Below, in pieces: positions 33,982-42,863 of a stretch of 64,000 nt of DNA (positions are counted from its first letter, which is position 1; every line of letters begins with the position of its first letter). Where the stretch lies: assembly GCF_019752415.1 (NCBI RefSeq), contig NZ_JAIEME010000010.1:1-64000 (forward strand), read 5' to 3'. The DNA comes from Nitrosomonas sp. (lineage in GTDB: Bacteria; Pseudomonadota; Gammaproteobacteria; Burkholderiales; Nitrosomonadaceae). Below the pieces are notes generated by a model. The model saw only the letters and a list, made by a program, of their open reading frames with translations. It had not been told where the DNA came from and ran no database searches. The translations under genes and the position numbers were made by a program.

Positions 33982-34956
33982 TCAAGCTCGGATTGGAATA
34001 CCCGAGACAACAACACGATTCTCTGCATCATCAATTCCAATTTTTTTGAGAGCATGAACAAATGCATTGAACTGAACTAAAGGATACTCAGAGGGACCGA
34101 TAATAAGACGATCGAAAATATTACAGAAATCTATATCCTCGATACCAACCACATTTTTATTTAAAGGCAGTTTGTGAACGATTTGTGGAACACTACCAAT
34201 TACTACAATTTCTTGTTCTACAAGAGTTGATGGCCATAGTTTTGGGGAATAAAAAATCCTCCATTCGCGCTCCTCTTGAAACCCTTGATGTTTAAGACAC
34301 ATTACATTAACCAAGAGCATAGTGAATATATGATCGCTTAGTTCATCGGGATCAATCGATCTCAAGAACATTTGATTCTCTTCGATTCTTTCAATAATGG
34401 TATTAATTTCGCTATGTAAATCATCTTTCTCAAGATAGGACACCGGATTAAAACCAATTACTAAGTCATCAGGCAAATCCATATTCTTTGGGACTCTAAA
34501 AACAATGGCTACGCGCGTTGAGTTTCCTCCAAATGCCCTCCACATCGATAATCTACCATGCTCATCTTCTTTTTCATCATGTTCAGATACCGATGCAATA
34601 TACGTTTCCAGCCGAATATTAGGACGCCATTGACTAAATTCTTTAAAAACCTTCTCGGCAATACCTGGTGAGCAAGAATCTAGCGCCTCTGAGAATTTAT
34701 CTTGATTAAATTTTTCTCGAAAAAATGAATTCAGCAGCTCAAATCCATGATTTACCTCTCGATAGTCTGACATGCACATTGTGTTACGCATCCATAAACG
34801 CTTGGTATTAATAATTTTTAGCGCAGATTCTGACGATGTGTAATGTACAAATCTTGCATGATTGTTTTCGCTGTAGAAACTTTTTTTACACTTACTAGCG
34901 GTGGGTAATAAGATGCTCTCAATCTTGTGCGCGTATTCAAGTTCTTGTGTAGTCAT
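33982..34956 (-). CDS. DUF2971-like hypothetical protein
   Basis: 324 aa; LRFVHYTSSESALKIINTKRLWMRNTMCMSDYREVNHG...LSMWRAFGG...EREWRIFYSP pattern typical of DUF2971. AT-rich gene. Confidence 0.75.
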   Translation of the reverse strand: MTTQELEYAHKIESILLPTASKCKKSFYSENNHARFVHYTSSESALKIINTKRLWMRNTMCMSDYREVNHGFELLNSFFREKFNQDKFSEALDSCSPGIAEKVFKEFSQWRPNIRLETYIASVSEHDEKEDEHGRLSMWRAFGGNSTRVAIVFRVPKNMDLPDDLVIGFNPVSYLEKDDLHSEINTIIERIEENQMFLRSIDPDELSDHIFTMLLVNVMCLKHQGFQEEREWRIFYSPKLWPSTLVEQEIVVIGSVPQIVHKLPLNKNVVGIEDIDFCNIFDRLIIGPSEYPLVQFNAFVHALKKIGIDDAENRVVVSGIPIRA

Positions 34957-35367
34957 GGTTAAAGATTCTTATCAAAAGTTATGCAGGATTGTTTAGTAAC
35001 ACAGTAACCAATCTTATATTCGCTATTCTATTTCTACTATCTTGTTAACATCGTGCTCCAGGATTGTAAACTCAGGAGTGGCAAGAATTTTAGATAAGTG
35101 ACTTTTGTTGTTAATTTATGCAATTGTAACTAGCTCTGTGGAAGAACAAGCATAGTTTTTCCCAGTTTTAAGAAGCTGAGCTAAAATTATGGCGCGAAAA
35201 ATTAAGTCAATACATACTGTTTATACGATTAGATTAGTAATCTTAAAATTAGAGATTCTAAGTTTAGGTTTTTACAAGACTTCTCCAAGATCCTAAACAT
35301 TTACCCACATGAAAATTCTCATTAAGTATTATCATTCGATCTTCTTTCGTTTGATTTCTCAAAATTA

Positions 35368-36525
35368 ATGAAACCAACCTATTTCGACCACAACGCCACC
35401 ACCTGCGTCGATGATGCCGTGCTGGATGCCATGCTGCCGTACTTCCAGCAGGAATTCGGCAATGCGTCCAGCCGCCATGGTTATGGCATTACCGCCCGGC
35501 GTGCGATTGATAAAGCGCGTAAGCAGGTAGCGGATGCGGTGGGAGTGCAGCCGGTGCAGGTGATTTTTACTAGCGGCGGTTCGGAAGCCAATAACTTGTT
35601 TATTCGCGGTGCGGCGGATAGTTTGAAACCGGGGAATCTTTTCATTAGCGCGATTGAACATCCTTGTGTGTTGAAACCGGCGCAAGCGCTGGCGCGTCGT
35701 AGTTGTGATGCGTGGAGTGTGCATCAATTAGCAGTGAATCCATCGGGGCAGGTTGACTGGGATGCTGCTGGCAGCGCCATGCGTGAACACAAACCGGGAT
35801 TGGTTTCTGTGATGCTGGCGAATAATGAAACCGGTGTCATTCAAGATGTCGCGGGTATTGCTGAGCTGGCGCGAGTGCAGGGCGCTACCGTGCATACCGA
35901 CGCGATTCAGGGATTGGGAAAAATCCCGGTGGATTTTGCTGCGCTGAAAGTGCATGCGATGACGTTGTCCGCGCACAAGATTTATGGCCCCAAAGGCGCG
36001 GCGGCTTTGATTGTCGACAAACGGTTGTTATTAAAACCGCTGATTTATGGCGGCGGGCATGAAAACGGGTTGCGTTCCGGCACTGAGAATGTGCCCGCGA
36101 TTGTGGGTTTTGGTGTTGCCTGCGAATTAGCCCGTTCCCGCTTGGCAGAAACCGCACAGCCTATTTCTCAACTGCGGGATGATCTGGAAAAAGGGCTGGT
36201 TGCCATGGGCGCGGTGATTTTTGGCGCCGGGGCTGCGCGCATCCCGAACACGTGTTATTTTGCGTTGCCGGATATCGAAGGCGACACGTTGGTGGTTAAG
36301 CTGGATAAAGCCGGTTTTGCTGTTGCCGCCGGGGCTGCCTGTTCCAGCGTCAATCCAGGGCAAAGTCATGTATTGAGCGCGATGCAGGTTGATCCGATGC
36401 TCGCGCGCTGTGCGGTGCGCATCAGCTTGGGAAGCCGCAACACACGTGAGCAAGTCGAGGATTTTCTGCGCGCAATCCAACGCATTGTTGAAGAATTGCG
36501 GCAGATCAGCAGTCTTTCCAGCTAA
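35368..36525 (+). CDS. Cysteine desulfurase family protein (class V aminotransferase, NifS-like)
   Basis: YFDHNATTCVDDAVLDAMLPYF; FTSGGSEANNLFI; LSAHKIYGPKGAAALIV (PLP Lys); GAACSSVNPGQSHVLSAM. Confidence 0.92.
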   Translation: MKPTYFDHNATTCVDDAVLDAMLPYFQQEFGNASSRHGYGITARRAIDKARKQVADAVGVQPVQVIFTSGGSEANNLFIRGAADSLKPGNLFISAIEHPCVLKPAQALARRSCDAWSVHQLAVNPSGQVDWDAAGSAMREHKPGLVSVMLANNETGVIQDVAGIAELARVQGATVHTDAIQGLGKIPVDFAALKVHAMTLSAHKIYGPKGAAALIVDKRLLLKPLIYGGGHENGLRSGTENVPAIVGFGVACELARSRLAETAQPISQLRDDLEKGLVAMGAVIFGAGAARIPNTCYFALPDIEGDTLVVKLDKAGFAVAAGAACSSVNPGQSHVLSAMQVDPMLARCAVRISLGSRNTREQVEDFLRAIQRIVEELRQISSLSS

Positions 36526-36548
36526 AGTGCCCTATAATCAATCCATCT

Positions 36549-37331
36549 ATGACGAATAATCCAATCACACGACCGGACAGACACACCAAGGCCATCATCC
36601 TCAGCGCAGGGCAGGGGCGGCGGTTGCTGCCGCTGACCGAAAGCACGCCCAAGTGCCTGTTGCTTGTTGCCGATAAGCCTGTGCTGGCGTGGCAGATTGA
36701 TGCGTTGCTGGCGGTGGGCATTGAAGAAATCACGATTGTCGCGGGTTTTCAGGTGGGTATGATCGAAACGCTGTTACAACAGCGTTATGCGAATCACCCC
36801 AAGATTAAAATATTGTTCAATCCGTTTTTTGAAGTGGCGGATAATCTCGCCAGTTGCTGGATTGCGCGTGGTGTGATGACGGGCGATTTTCTGATACTCA
36901 ATGGGGATACCGTGATCGAAGCCGCGCTCATCGCGCAGGTCTTGAATTCAAAACTGGCGCCCATTACACTCAGCGTGGATTATAAAAACGCTTACGATGC
37001 CGACGATATGAAAGTGCAATTGGATTCGGATGGGTGGGTGAAACAGGTCAGCAAAATAATTCCCCCGCATCAGGTGAATGCAGAATCCATTGGTCTGATT
37101 TACTTTCGCGAACAGGGTCCAGAGCGCTTCAGTCAAGCCGTCGAATCGGCATTGCGCCATCCGGCAGAATTGAAATCATGGTATTTGTCGATTATTGATG
37201 CATTGGCCAAGCAGCATCTGGTGAATTCCTGTTCCGTCAAGGGCTATCGCTGGTGTGAAATCGATTTCATAGAGGATTTGGCGAAAGCCGGTATCCTTTT
37301 TGATGAAAACCCATCAGGAATAAACCCGTGA
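36549..37331 (+). CDS. Nucleotidyltransferase (sugar-phosphate / phosphocholine-cytidylyltransferase-like)
   Basis: AIILSAGQGRRLLPLTESTPKCLLLVADKPVLAWQIDAL; DNLASCWIARGVMTGDFLILNGDTV. Confidence 0.88.
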   Translation: MTNNPITRPDRHTKAIILSAGQGRRLLPLTESTPKCLLLVADKPVLAWQIDALLAVGIEEITIVAGFQVGMIETLLQQRYANHPKIKILFNPFFEVADNLASCWIARGVMTGDFLILNGDTVIEAALIAQVLNSKLAPITLSVDYKNAYDADDMKVQLDSDGWVKQVSKIIPPHQVNAESIGLIYFREQGPERFSQAVESALRHPAELKSWYLSIIDALAKQHLVNSCSVKGYRWCEIDFIEDLAKAGILFDENPSGINP

Positions 37332-37777
37332 CATCAGAATCCGCAAGCCTGAATGCCACCATGCGCAAATTTGGCGCGCCGCAAACGATTATCCGGCAAT
37401 ATCAATACTGGTCGGTGATGCTACGCCCGGCGCAGGCGACGCTCGGTGCGCTGGTTTTAGCCGCGCATGAACCTGCTGAAGCCTTTTCACAACTCAGTCC
37501 AGCGAGTTTTACGGAACTCCATACCATCACCGGGCATATTGAATCCGCGCTGACTAAAGCGTTTCAATATGACAAAATCAACTATCTGATGCTGATGATG
37601 GTCGATCCGGATGTGCATTTTCACGTTATTCCGCGTTATGCCCAGCCCAGGCAGTTTGCGGATAGGGAATTTATCGATGCAGGTTGGCCGGCCATGCCGA
37701 ACTTGGGGCAAATCAACAAAACCGATGCGGCGATCAATCAGCGCATTATGAATTACATTCAATCCTGCTGGTCTTAA
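37328..37777 (+). CDS. HIT-family protein
   Basis: LGALVLAAHEPAEAFSQL...MMVDPDVHFHVIPRYAQP (HIT HxHxxP-like). Overlaps the upstream gene by 4 bp. Confidence 0.8.
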   Translation: MTSESASLNATMRKFGAPQTIIRQYQYWSVMLRPAQATLGALVLAAHEPAEAFSQLSPASFTELHTITGHIESALTKAFQYDKINYLMLMMVDPDVHFHVIPRYAQPRQFADREFIDAGWPAMPNLGQINKTDAAINQRIMNYIQSCWS

Positions 37778-37799
37778 GTGAAACGATACGAGCCGCCAA

Positions 37800-38861
37800 G
37801 TGACTGAAGAAAAACCGCCTTACATCAAAGAATTTCCGCTCCGCGAAGCCCATCATTTGGTACGCGACCTGATGACGCCGATTCCGTGGATTTATTGGAC
37901 TGATTTTCTGTTTCATATTACCTTGGGCTGGGCCGCTTTTTTCACCGCATTGTTGTCACCCGCGTTTTCTCTCTGGCAACTGGGCGGATTTGTGGTGGCG
38001 GTGCTGGCGTTGTACCGCTCGGCTGTTTTTGTGCACGAACTGGCGCATTTAAAGAAAGGCTCATTCAGGAACTTCCGCCTGGCCTGGAATATCCTCTGTG
38101 GCATTCCATTCTTGATCCCATCTTTTACCTACGACGGTGTGCATAATGATCACCATAAGCCGGATGTCTATGGCACCAGCGCGGATGGCGAATACCTTCC
38201 TTTCGCAACACGCAGACCCACGGAAATGGTTGCTTATGTCTTATTGTCCTTTTTATTGCCGGTCTTTCTGGTAGCACGATTCGTAGTGCTGACGCCCTTG
38301 TGTTACTTGATTCCACCATTACGCAAGATCGTCTGGGAACGCGCTTCGTCACTCACGATTGACCCTAATTACCGGCGCGCTGCTGACGCGATTCGCAATG
38401 ATCTGAACTGGCACCAGCAGGAAATTGCGGCCTGTCTGCTTGGTGCGGCTATCATTACGCTGGTGGTGCTGGATGTACTACCTTATTCGCTGTTGGTACT
38501 CTGGTATCTGATTTCTGTAACCGTTTACTTCCTCAATTCACTGCGTACGCTGGCTGCCCATGCCTATCGTAATCCCGGCGACCGCAAAATGACACTGGCT
38601 GAACAGTATCTGGATTCAATCAATATACCCGGCAATTTTCTGATTACGCCGCTCTGGGCACCGGTCGGATTGCGTTACCATGCCACGCATCATCTATTCA
38701 TGAGTATGCCCTATCATAATCTGGGCAAAGCGCAACGCCGCTTGGTCAATGGTTTGACCGATAATTCGCAATACATTAAAACCATACGCAGCGGTTTATG
38801 GGATGCACTCAGGCGCATCTGGCATGAATCATCCGTATCGGATACCACCCAACGCCAATAA
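37800..38861 (+). CDS. Fatty acid desaturase family protein
   Basis: His boxes HELAH, HNDHH and HATHH with TM segments. Confidence 0.9.
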   Translation: MTEEKPPYIKEFPLREAHHLVRDLMTPIPWIYWTDFLFHITLGWAAFFTALLSPAFSLWQLGGFVVAVLALYRSAVFVHELAHLKKGSFRNFRLAWNILCGIPFLIPSFTYDGVHNDHHKPDVYGTSADGEYLPFATRRPTEMVAYVLLSFLLPVFLVARFVVLTPLCYLIPPLRKIVWERASSLTIDPNYRRAADAIRNDLNWHQQEIAACLLGAAIITLVVLDVLPYSLLVLWYLISVTVYFLNSLRTLAAHAYRNPGDRKMTLAEQYLDSINIPGNFLITPLWAPVGLRYHATHHLFMSMPYHNLGKAQRRLVNGLTDNSQYIKTIRSGLWDALRRIWHESSVSDTTQRQ

Positions 38862-38866
38862 CCGTA

Positions 38867-39607
38867 ATGCTTCGAGCTATTGCTTCAACAGCAAACACAC
38901 AGAAAAAGATCACGCAACTTGTCCTGCTGCGCCATGGGCAAAGTGTCTGGAATCGCGATAAGATTTTTACCGGCTGGAGTGATGTTGCCTTGAGTCCCAA
39001 GGGCGAAAGAGAAGCTGGACAGGCCGCCTATTTACTGAAGCAGGCAGGTTTTACTTTTGATCTGTGTTTTTCTTCCACATTACAGCGCGCCAAATCCACA
39101 TCACAAATCGTTTTGGCTTCGATGCAGTTGAACGAAATACCGGTTCACGAAAGCTGGCGATTGAACGAGCGTCATTATGGGGCACTGGAAGGGATGGAAC
39201 GTTGGCAAGCCATCAAGAAATTTGGTATCTGGCCCATCCTAGGCTGCCAAATTAAATTTGATGCGGCGCCTCCGTATCTGGATTCCCAGGATCCGCGTTT
39301 TCCCGGGAATCAACCCGGTTATACCGGTATTAATACAGATGAGCTGCCTTTGGGGGAGAGCATGCAACAAACCCTTGCGCGCTTTCAGCCTTACTGGCAG
39401 GAAACCATCCAACCGGAAATACAACAAGGGCGGCGAATACTCATTGTTTCCCACAAAAATACCCTGCGCACGTTAATGATGCTATTGGATCACCTCACCC
39501 CCGGACAGGTCATGAAATTATCATTGGCCACCGGCCGGCCATTGGTTTACGAACTGGATCAGCAATACAAGGCTATTCGGCATTACTACGTGGATCATCT
39601 CAAATAA
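38867..39607 (+). CDS. Phosphoglycerate mutase family (2,3-bisphosphoglycerate-dependent type)
   Basis: [88 protein letters not shown]. Divergent from canonical GpmA around the LNxRHYG..G region. Confidence 0.85.
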   Translation: MLRAIASTANTQKKITQLVLLRHGQSVWNRDKIFTGWSDVALSPKGEREAGQAAYLLKQAGFTFDLCFSSTLQRAKSTSQIVLASMQLNEIPVHESWRLNERHYGALEGMERWQAIKKFGIWPILGCQIKFDAAPPYLDSQDPRFPGNQPGYTGINTDELPLGESMQQTLARFQPYWQETIQPEIQQGRRILIVSHKNTLRTLMMLLDHLTPGQVMKLSLATGRPLVYELDQQYKAIRHYYVDHLK

Positions 39608-39619
39608 TCTACCTGCAGC

Positions 39620-40150
39620 ATGTCGAACTGCTATAGTTTTCAACCCATCGTCGACAACCATGCGAAAATCCTGATCCTTGGCAGCATGCCGGGACAGGCT
39701 TCATTAGCGGCAAACCAATATTATGCGCATCCCCGCAACGCCTTCTGGCCGATCATGGCGCAATTGCTGCAATTCAATCCGGAAGTATCGTACGCAGAGA
39801 AAATTACGGCACTAAAATCATCGCAGATAGCTTTATGGGATGTGCTCAGATCCTGTCATCGTATAGGGAGCTTGGACTCTAGTATTGAAGCCGATACGCA
39901 AACAATCAATGACTTCCAATCTTTTTTCCCGGAACATAGAGAAATTACCCATGTGTTTTTTAACGGCGGGAAAGCGGAAGCATGTTTTAAACGCTATGTC
40001 TTATCAGAAAATAACTTGGGTTTGCTGAGATTCACTCGTCTGCCCTCCACAAGCCCTGCCAATGCTCGATTATCTTTTGAAATTAAATGCAAAATATGGC
40101 ATGAAATGATTCACTCGGCGTTTGGATCAGAAAAGCCATTCCAAAAATAA
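39620..40150 (+). CDS. DNA-deoxyinosine (hypoxanthine) / Mug-type DNA glycosylase
   Basis: ILILGSMPGQASLAANQYYAHPRNAFWPIMAQLL; ALWDVLRSCHRIGSLDSSI; FNGGKAEACF; LPSTSPANA: UDG-superfamily signature. Confidence 0.88.
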   Translation: MSNCYSFQPIVDNHAKILILGSMPGQASLAANQYYAHPRNAFWPIMAQLLQFNPEVSYAEKITALKSSQIALWDVLRSCHRIGSLDSSIEADTQTINDFQSFFPEHREITHVFFNGGKAEACFKRYVLSENNLGLLRFTRLPSTSPANARLSFEIKCKIWHEMIHSAFGSEKPFQK

Positions 40151-40252
40151 GGCTTCGGAAAAATACTTGACGGCAATGCATGGGATGCGTTTTACTTATA
40201 TTGTGTCAGTCCGCTGTGACTATTCGATATTTAACTGAAAGGGGTCAATTCG

Positions 40253-40327
40253 ATGAAAAAGCTTGTTATTATTGCGCTGGTTATTTTTGCAGCTGGATAC
40301 ATCACCTTAATGGTTCAATATTTCTAG
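40253..40327 (+). CDS. Putative 24-aa single-TM micro-protein
   Basis: ATG AAA AAG CTT...TTC TAG = MKKLVIIALVIFAAGYITLMVQYF*, preceded by GAAAGGGG at SD distance. Not in the supplied ORF track because of its size. Confidence 0.4.
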   Translation: MKKLVIIALVIFAAGYITLMVQYF

Positions 40328-40508
40328 GAAGTTCCAGGGCCAGAAATAACAAAAAATAACCTAAACTCCTGGCATAAAACTCCATGAGAGCAAATTGAAG
40401 AAGGTTTGATCTTTGCAGCGTGCCGGTTAGATGAAAAACAGCGCTTATATTTCCTAGCTCTAAAAACTTCTTAGCAGCGCTGAATCTGCTTTTTTCCGGT
40501 ATCTATCT

Positions 40509-41543
40509 ATGCCTTTGATAAAAACAAATTGTTTTCTTTTCTTTCTTCTGGCCGCTGCAACTCTAATTTCACATACATGGGTTAACCAGTACGAACAGAC
40601 TGGACCTGAGCTATTAATGACCCACTGGAAATTCAAAAAAGCAGAAAGCAACCGGGTCGATATCACAGAAAATGGATTAAACCTATCAGCCAATGATGCA
40701 AAAACCGGTGTCAGTACTCGGAAAGACCTTCCGCCGGTTAATTCGGGCACTACCTTACTCATATCCGCCGATGTGAAATGTACGAATGTAGTGGCAGGCA
40801 AGAAACCCTGGAACTTGGCTAGAATTATTCTGGCACAGAATGACGGGGAAAAAGACCGGTGGGATCTGCCGAATACGGTTGTCGCTCTGACTGGAACCAC
40901 TGATTGGAAACATTATCGCACAGCTTTTACCATTTCCCCGGAAACCAAAAACATCCGATTGCTTGCACAATTAAATCAATCGACAGGATCATTTCAGATA
41001 AGAAATTTACAGGTCTATCCTGTCCGTGTGAATCAGGCGTATATCGGGGCAAGAGATACTATTCTTTTTGCATGGGGTACTTTTTTCCTGCTGCTGGCTG
41101 GCTCATGTCTATTCATCCGCGGGAAGACGGTCTTCTTCCGTGTATTGTTGCTAACTACCTTCATTGTCATTGTCGCCGGGATATCGCTGCCGGGTGATTT
41201 GAAAAACCAGGTTTCTGACGAAATCAAAATTCAGATTGATGCAGAAAGCGAATCATTTAAAACGGCCATTCCATGGGATTTATCCAAGGTCTGGCATTTC
41301 TGCTTTTTTTTCTTGTTTGGCCTGGTCCTGTGTTTAATGATGACAAAGGATTCCGCCATCCAGGTGGCGGCTATTATTCTGATGCTGGCTGGCGGCACTG
41401 AGATGGCACAACTCTATATTGAAGGACGATCCCCGCTTATCACCGATTTTTTCATTGATGCGGCAGGCGGGTTGTTAGGCATTATCCTAATCAAAGTAAT
41501 CGGTGCGAATAAAAATACTGTTCAATCTGCATACAATCAATGA
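40509..41543 (+). CDS. VanZ-like membrane protein with N-terminal beta-rich (carbohydrate-binding-like) domain
   Basis: C-terminal multi-TM with ...AGGTEMAQLYIEGRSPLITDFFIDAAGGLLGIIL (VanZ-type); N-terminal NLARIILAQNDGEKDRWDLPNTVVALTGTTDWKHYRTAFTISPETKNIRLLAQLNQSTGSFQIRNLQVYP. Confidence 0.8.
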   Translation: MPLIKTNCFLFFLLAAATLISHTWVNQYEQTGPELLMTHWKFKKAESNRVDITENGLNLSANDAKTGVSTRKDLPPVNSGTTLLISADVKCTNVVAGKKPWNLARIILAQNDGEKDRWDLPNTVVALTGTTDWKHYRTAFTISPETKNIRLLAQLNQSTGSFQIRNLQVYPVRVNQAYIGARDTILFAWGTFFLLLAGSCLFIRGKTVFFRVLLLTTFIVIVAGISLPGDLKNQVSDEIKIQIDAESESFKTAIPWDLSKVWHFCFFFLFGLVLCLMMTKDSAIQVAAIILMLAGGTEMAQLYIEGRSPLITDFFIDAAGGLLGIILIKVIGANKNTVQSAYNQ

Positions 41544-41573
41544 TCAGGTTTCCTGGTTTTTTCTGATAGAAAG

Positions 41574-42719
41574 TTACTCGCCGGTAACGGCTTGGTTGCG
41601 TCCCAGTTCTTTTGCCTTGTATAAGCGCGCATCAGCGATAGCCATATAACTGTCAATGGTGTCCATTTCATCGGGCGTCTTAGTCACGGTGCCGATAGAA
41701 ACTGTCAAATGTTTAGCACCATCGCTGTAACCATTGAGAATTTTTAGCTCTTCTATACCCTTTCTTATGATCTCTGCAAATTCCACTGTCCCTTGATGAT
41801 CCAAGTTAGCCGCTATTACACCGAATTCTTCCCCGCCAAGGCGAAAAGCATAATCGTCAGGGCGCTGGCAAAGTTTTTTTAATTTTCGGCTTATCTGGAT
41901 CAACACTTGATCACCTTTGCTGTGGCCATAGTTATCATTAATTCTTTTGAAGAAATCGATATCCAGTATGATTAGAGCAAGATAAATGTTGTGCCGATGA
42001 GCCCTTTTAATTTCACGGGCGAATACATTCCTAAAATGGCGGCGATTAAATAAACCAGTGAGCTGATCGGTCATGGCTAGCGCCTCTAACTTTAAATTGA
42101 CCTTTCGCAGCTGCTTATTGGCTTTATGCAGTTCAGCTTCGATCTTTTGGCGCTCATAGTTTTCACGCATTAGCACCAGCGTTCTTGAAGATAAGCTATC
42201 GTACATAATCATAACAGTCTCGATGAGTACTCTAATTGAACCGTTCATTTTCTTGTCTGAAACGATTTTTGCTTCTTCCAAAGACAGTCCTTTATTGACA
42301 TTTTGAACGACAAAAGCCATTCGTTTGTCATTATCCAAGATGTGGAAGGCTAGCCAGCGAATGAGGAATAAAATAATACTTTCAATAATCTCATTCTGCG
42401 GCTTGTTAGTTTCCTGCTCTTTAATTTCTACCACTTTGGGTAAGAACGATGAGTGGGTTAGTTGATGAGATGATAGCCAGGAATCATCGCCGAAGTACTC
42501 TATCCAAATAGCTTCCTCAGTTTCAAAATGAAACTCAGCATATTTGGCCAATGCATCAAAAAAATAATTTATTTCTAAATGATTACCGCGTACTAAGGCC
42601 CCTGCCAGTTCATTCAAAAGAGAAATAAGTTTCTGATGCTGCACATCAATTATTTCTATCCCCGTTTCAAAATTTTTATTCCACGGAAATACTTCAAGTT
42701 GATTTATATGTTCAGTCAT
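41574..42719 (-). CDS. Bacteriohemerythrin-GGDEF diguanylate cyclase
   Basis: Hemerythrin motifs (FETGIEIIDVQHQKLISLL; HFETEEAIWIEYF; SHQLTHSSFL; HILDNDKRM) followed by GGDEF (LTGLFNRRHF; RLGGEEFGVI). Confidence 0.92.
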   Translation of the reverse strand: MTEHINQLEVFPWNKNFETGIEIIDVQHQKLISLLNELAGALVRGNHLEINYFFDALAKYAEFHFETEEAIWIEYFGDDSWLSSHQLTHSSFLPKVVEIKEQETNKPQNEIIESIILFLIRWLAFHILDNDKRMAFVVQNVNKGLSLEEAKIVSDKKMNGSIRVLIETVMIMYDSLSSRTLVLMRENYERQKIEAELHKANKQLRKVNLKLEALAMTDQLTGLFNRRHFRNVFAREIKRAHRHNIYLALIILDIDFFKRINDNYGHSKGDQVLIQISRKLKKLCQRPDDYAFRLGGEEFGVIAANLDHQGTVEFAEIIRKGIEELKILNGYSDGAKHLTVSIGTVTKTPDEMDTIDSYMAIADARLYKAKELGRNQAVTGE

Positions 42720-42863
42720 AAAATCTTATTGGCTAGAAATCTCATATTAAGTTTGCAAGCACACCTGATCTGATTACCAACCATTTTTCCCATAAAAGAT
42801 AGTTCTGCGAGAATTAAGCATTGATACCTATTTCACTTAGGAAAAATAAGGGTGTGCATGCAT

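Noticed and set aside
34957-35367. Intergenic AT-rich region searched for a tRNA or ncRNA
   Set aside because: No cloverleaf, TPsiC (GGTTCGAATCC-like) box or clear hairpin with a T tract was found by eye. No tRNA or rRNA gene was recognised anywhere in the window.
35368-36525. Naming the class V aminotransferase iscS or nifS
   Set aside because: No isc/suf/nif neighbours, and paralogous desulfurase-like enzymes with other roles are common, so no symbol was given.
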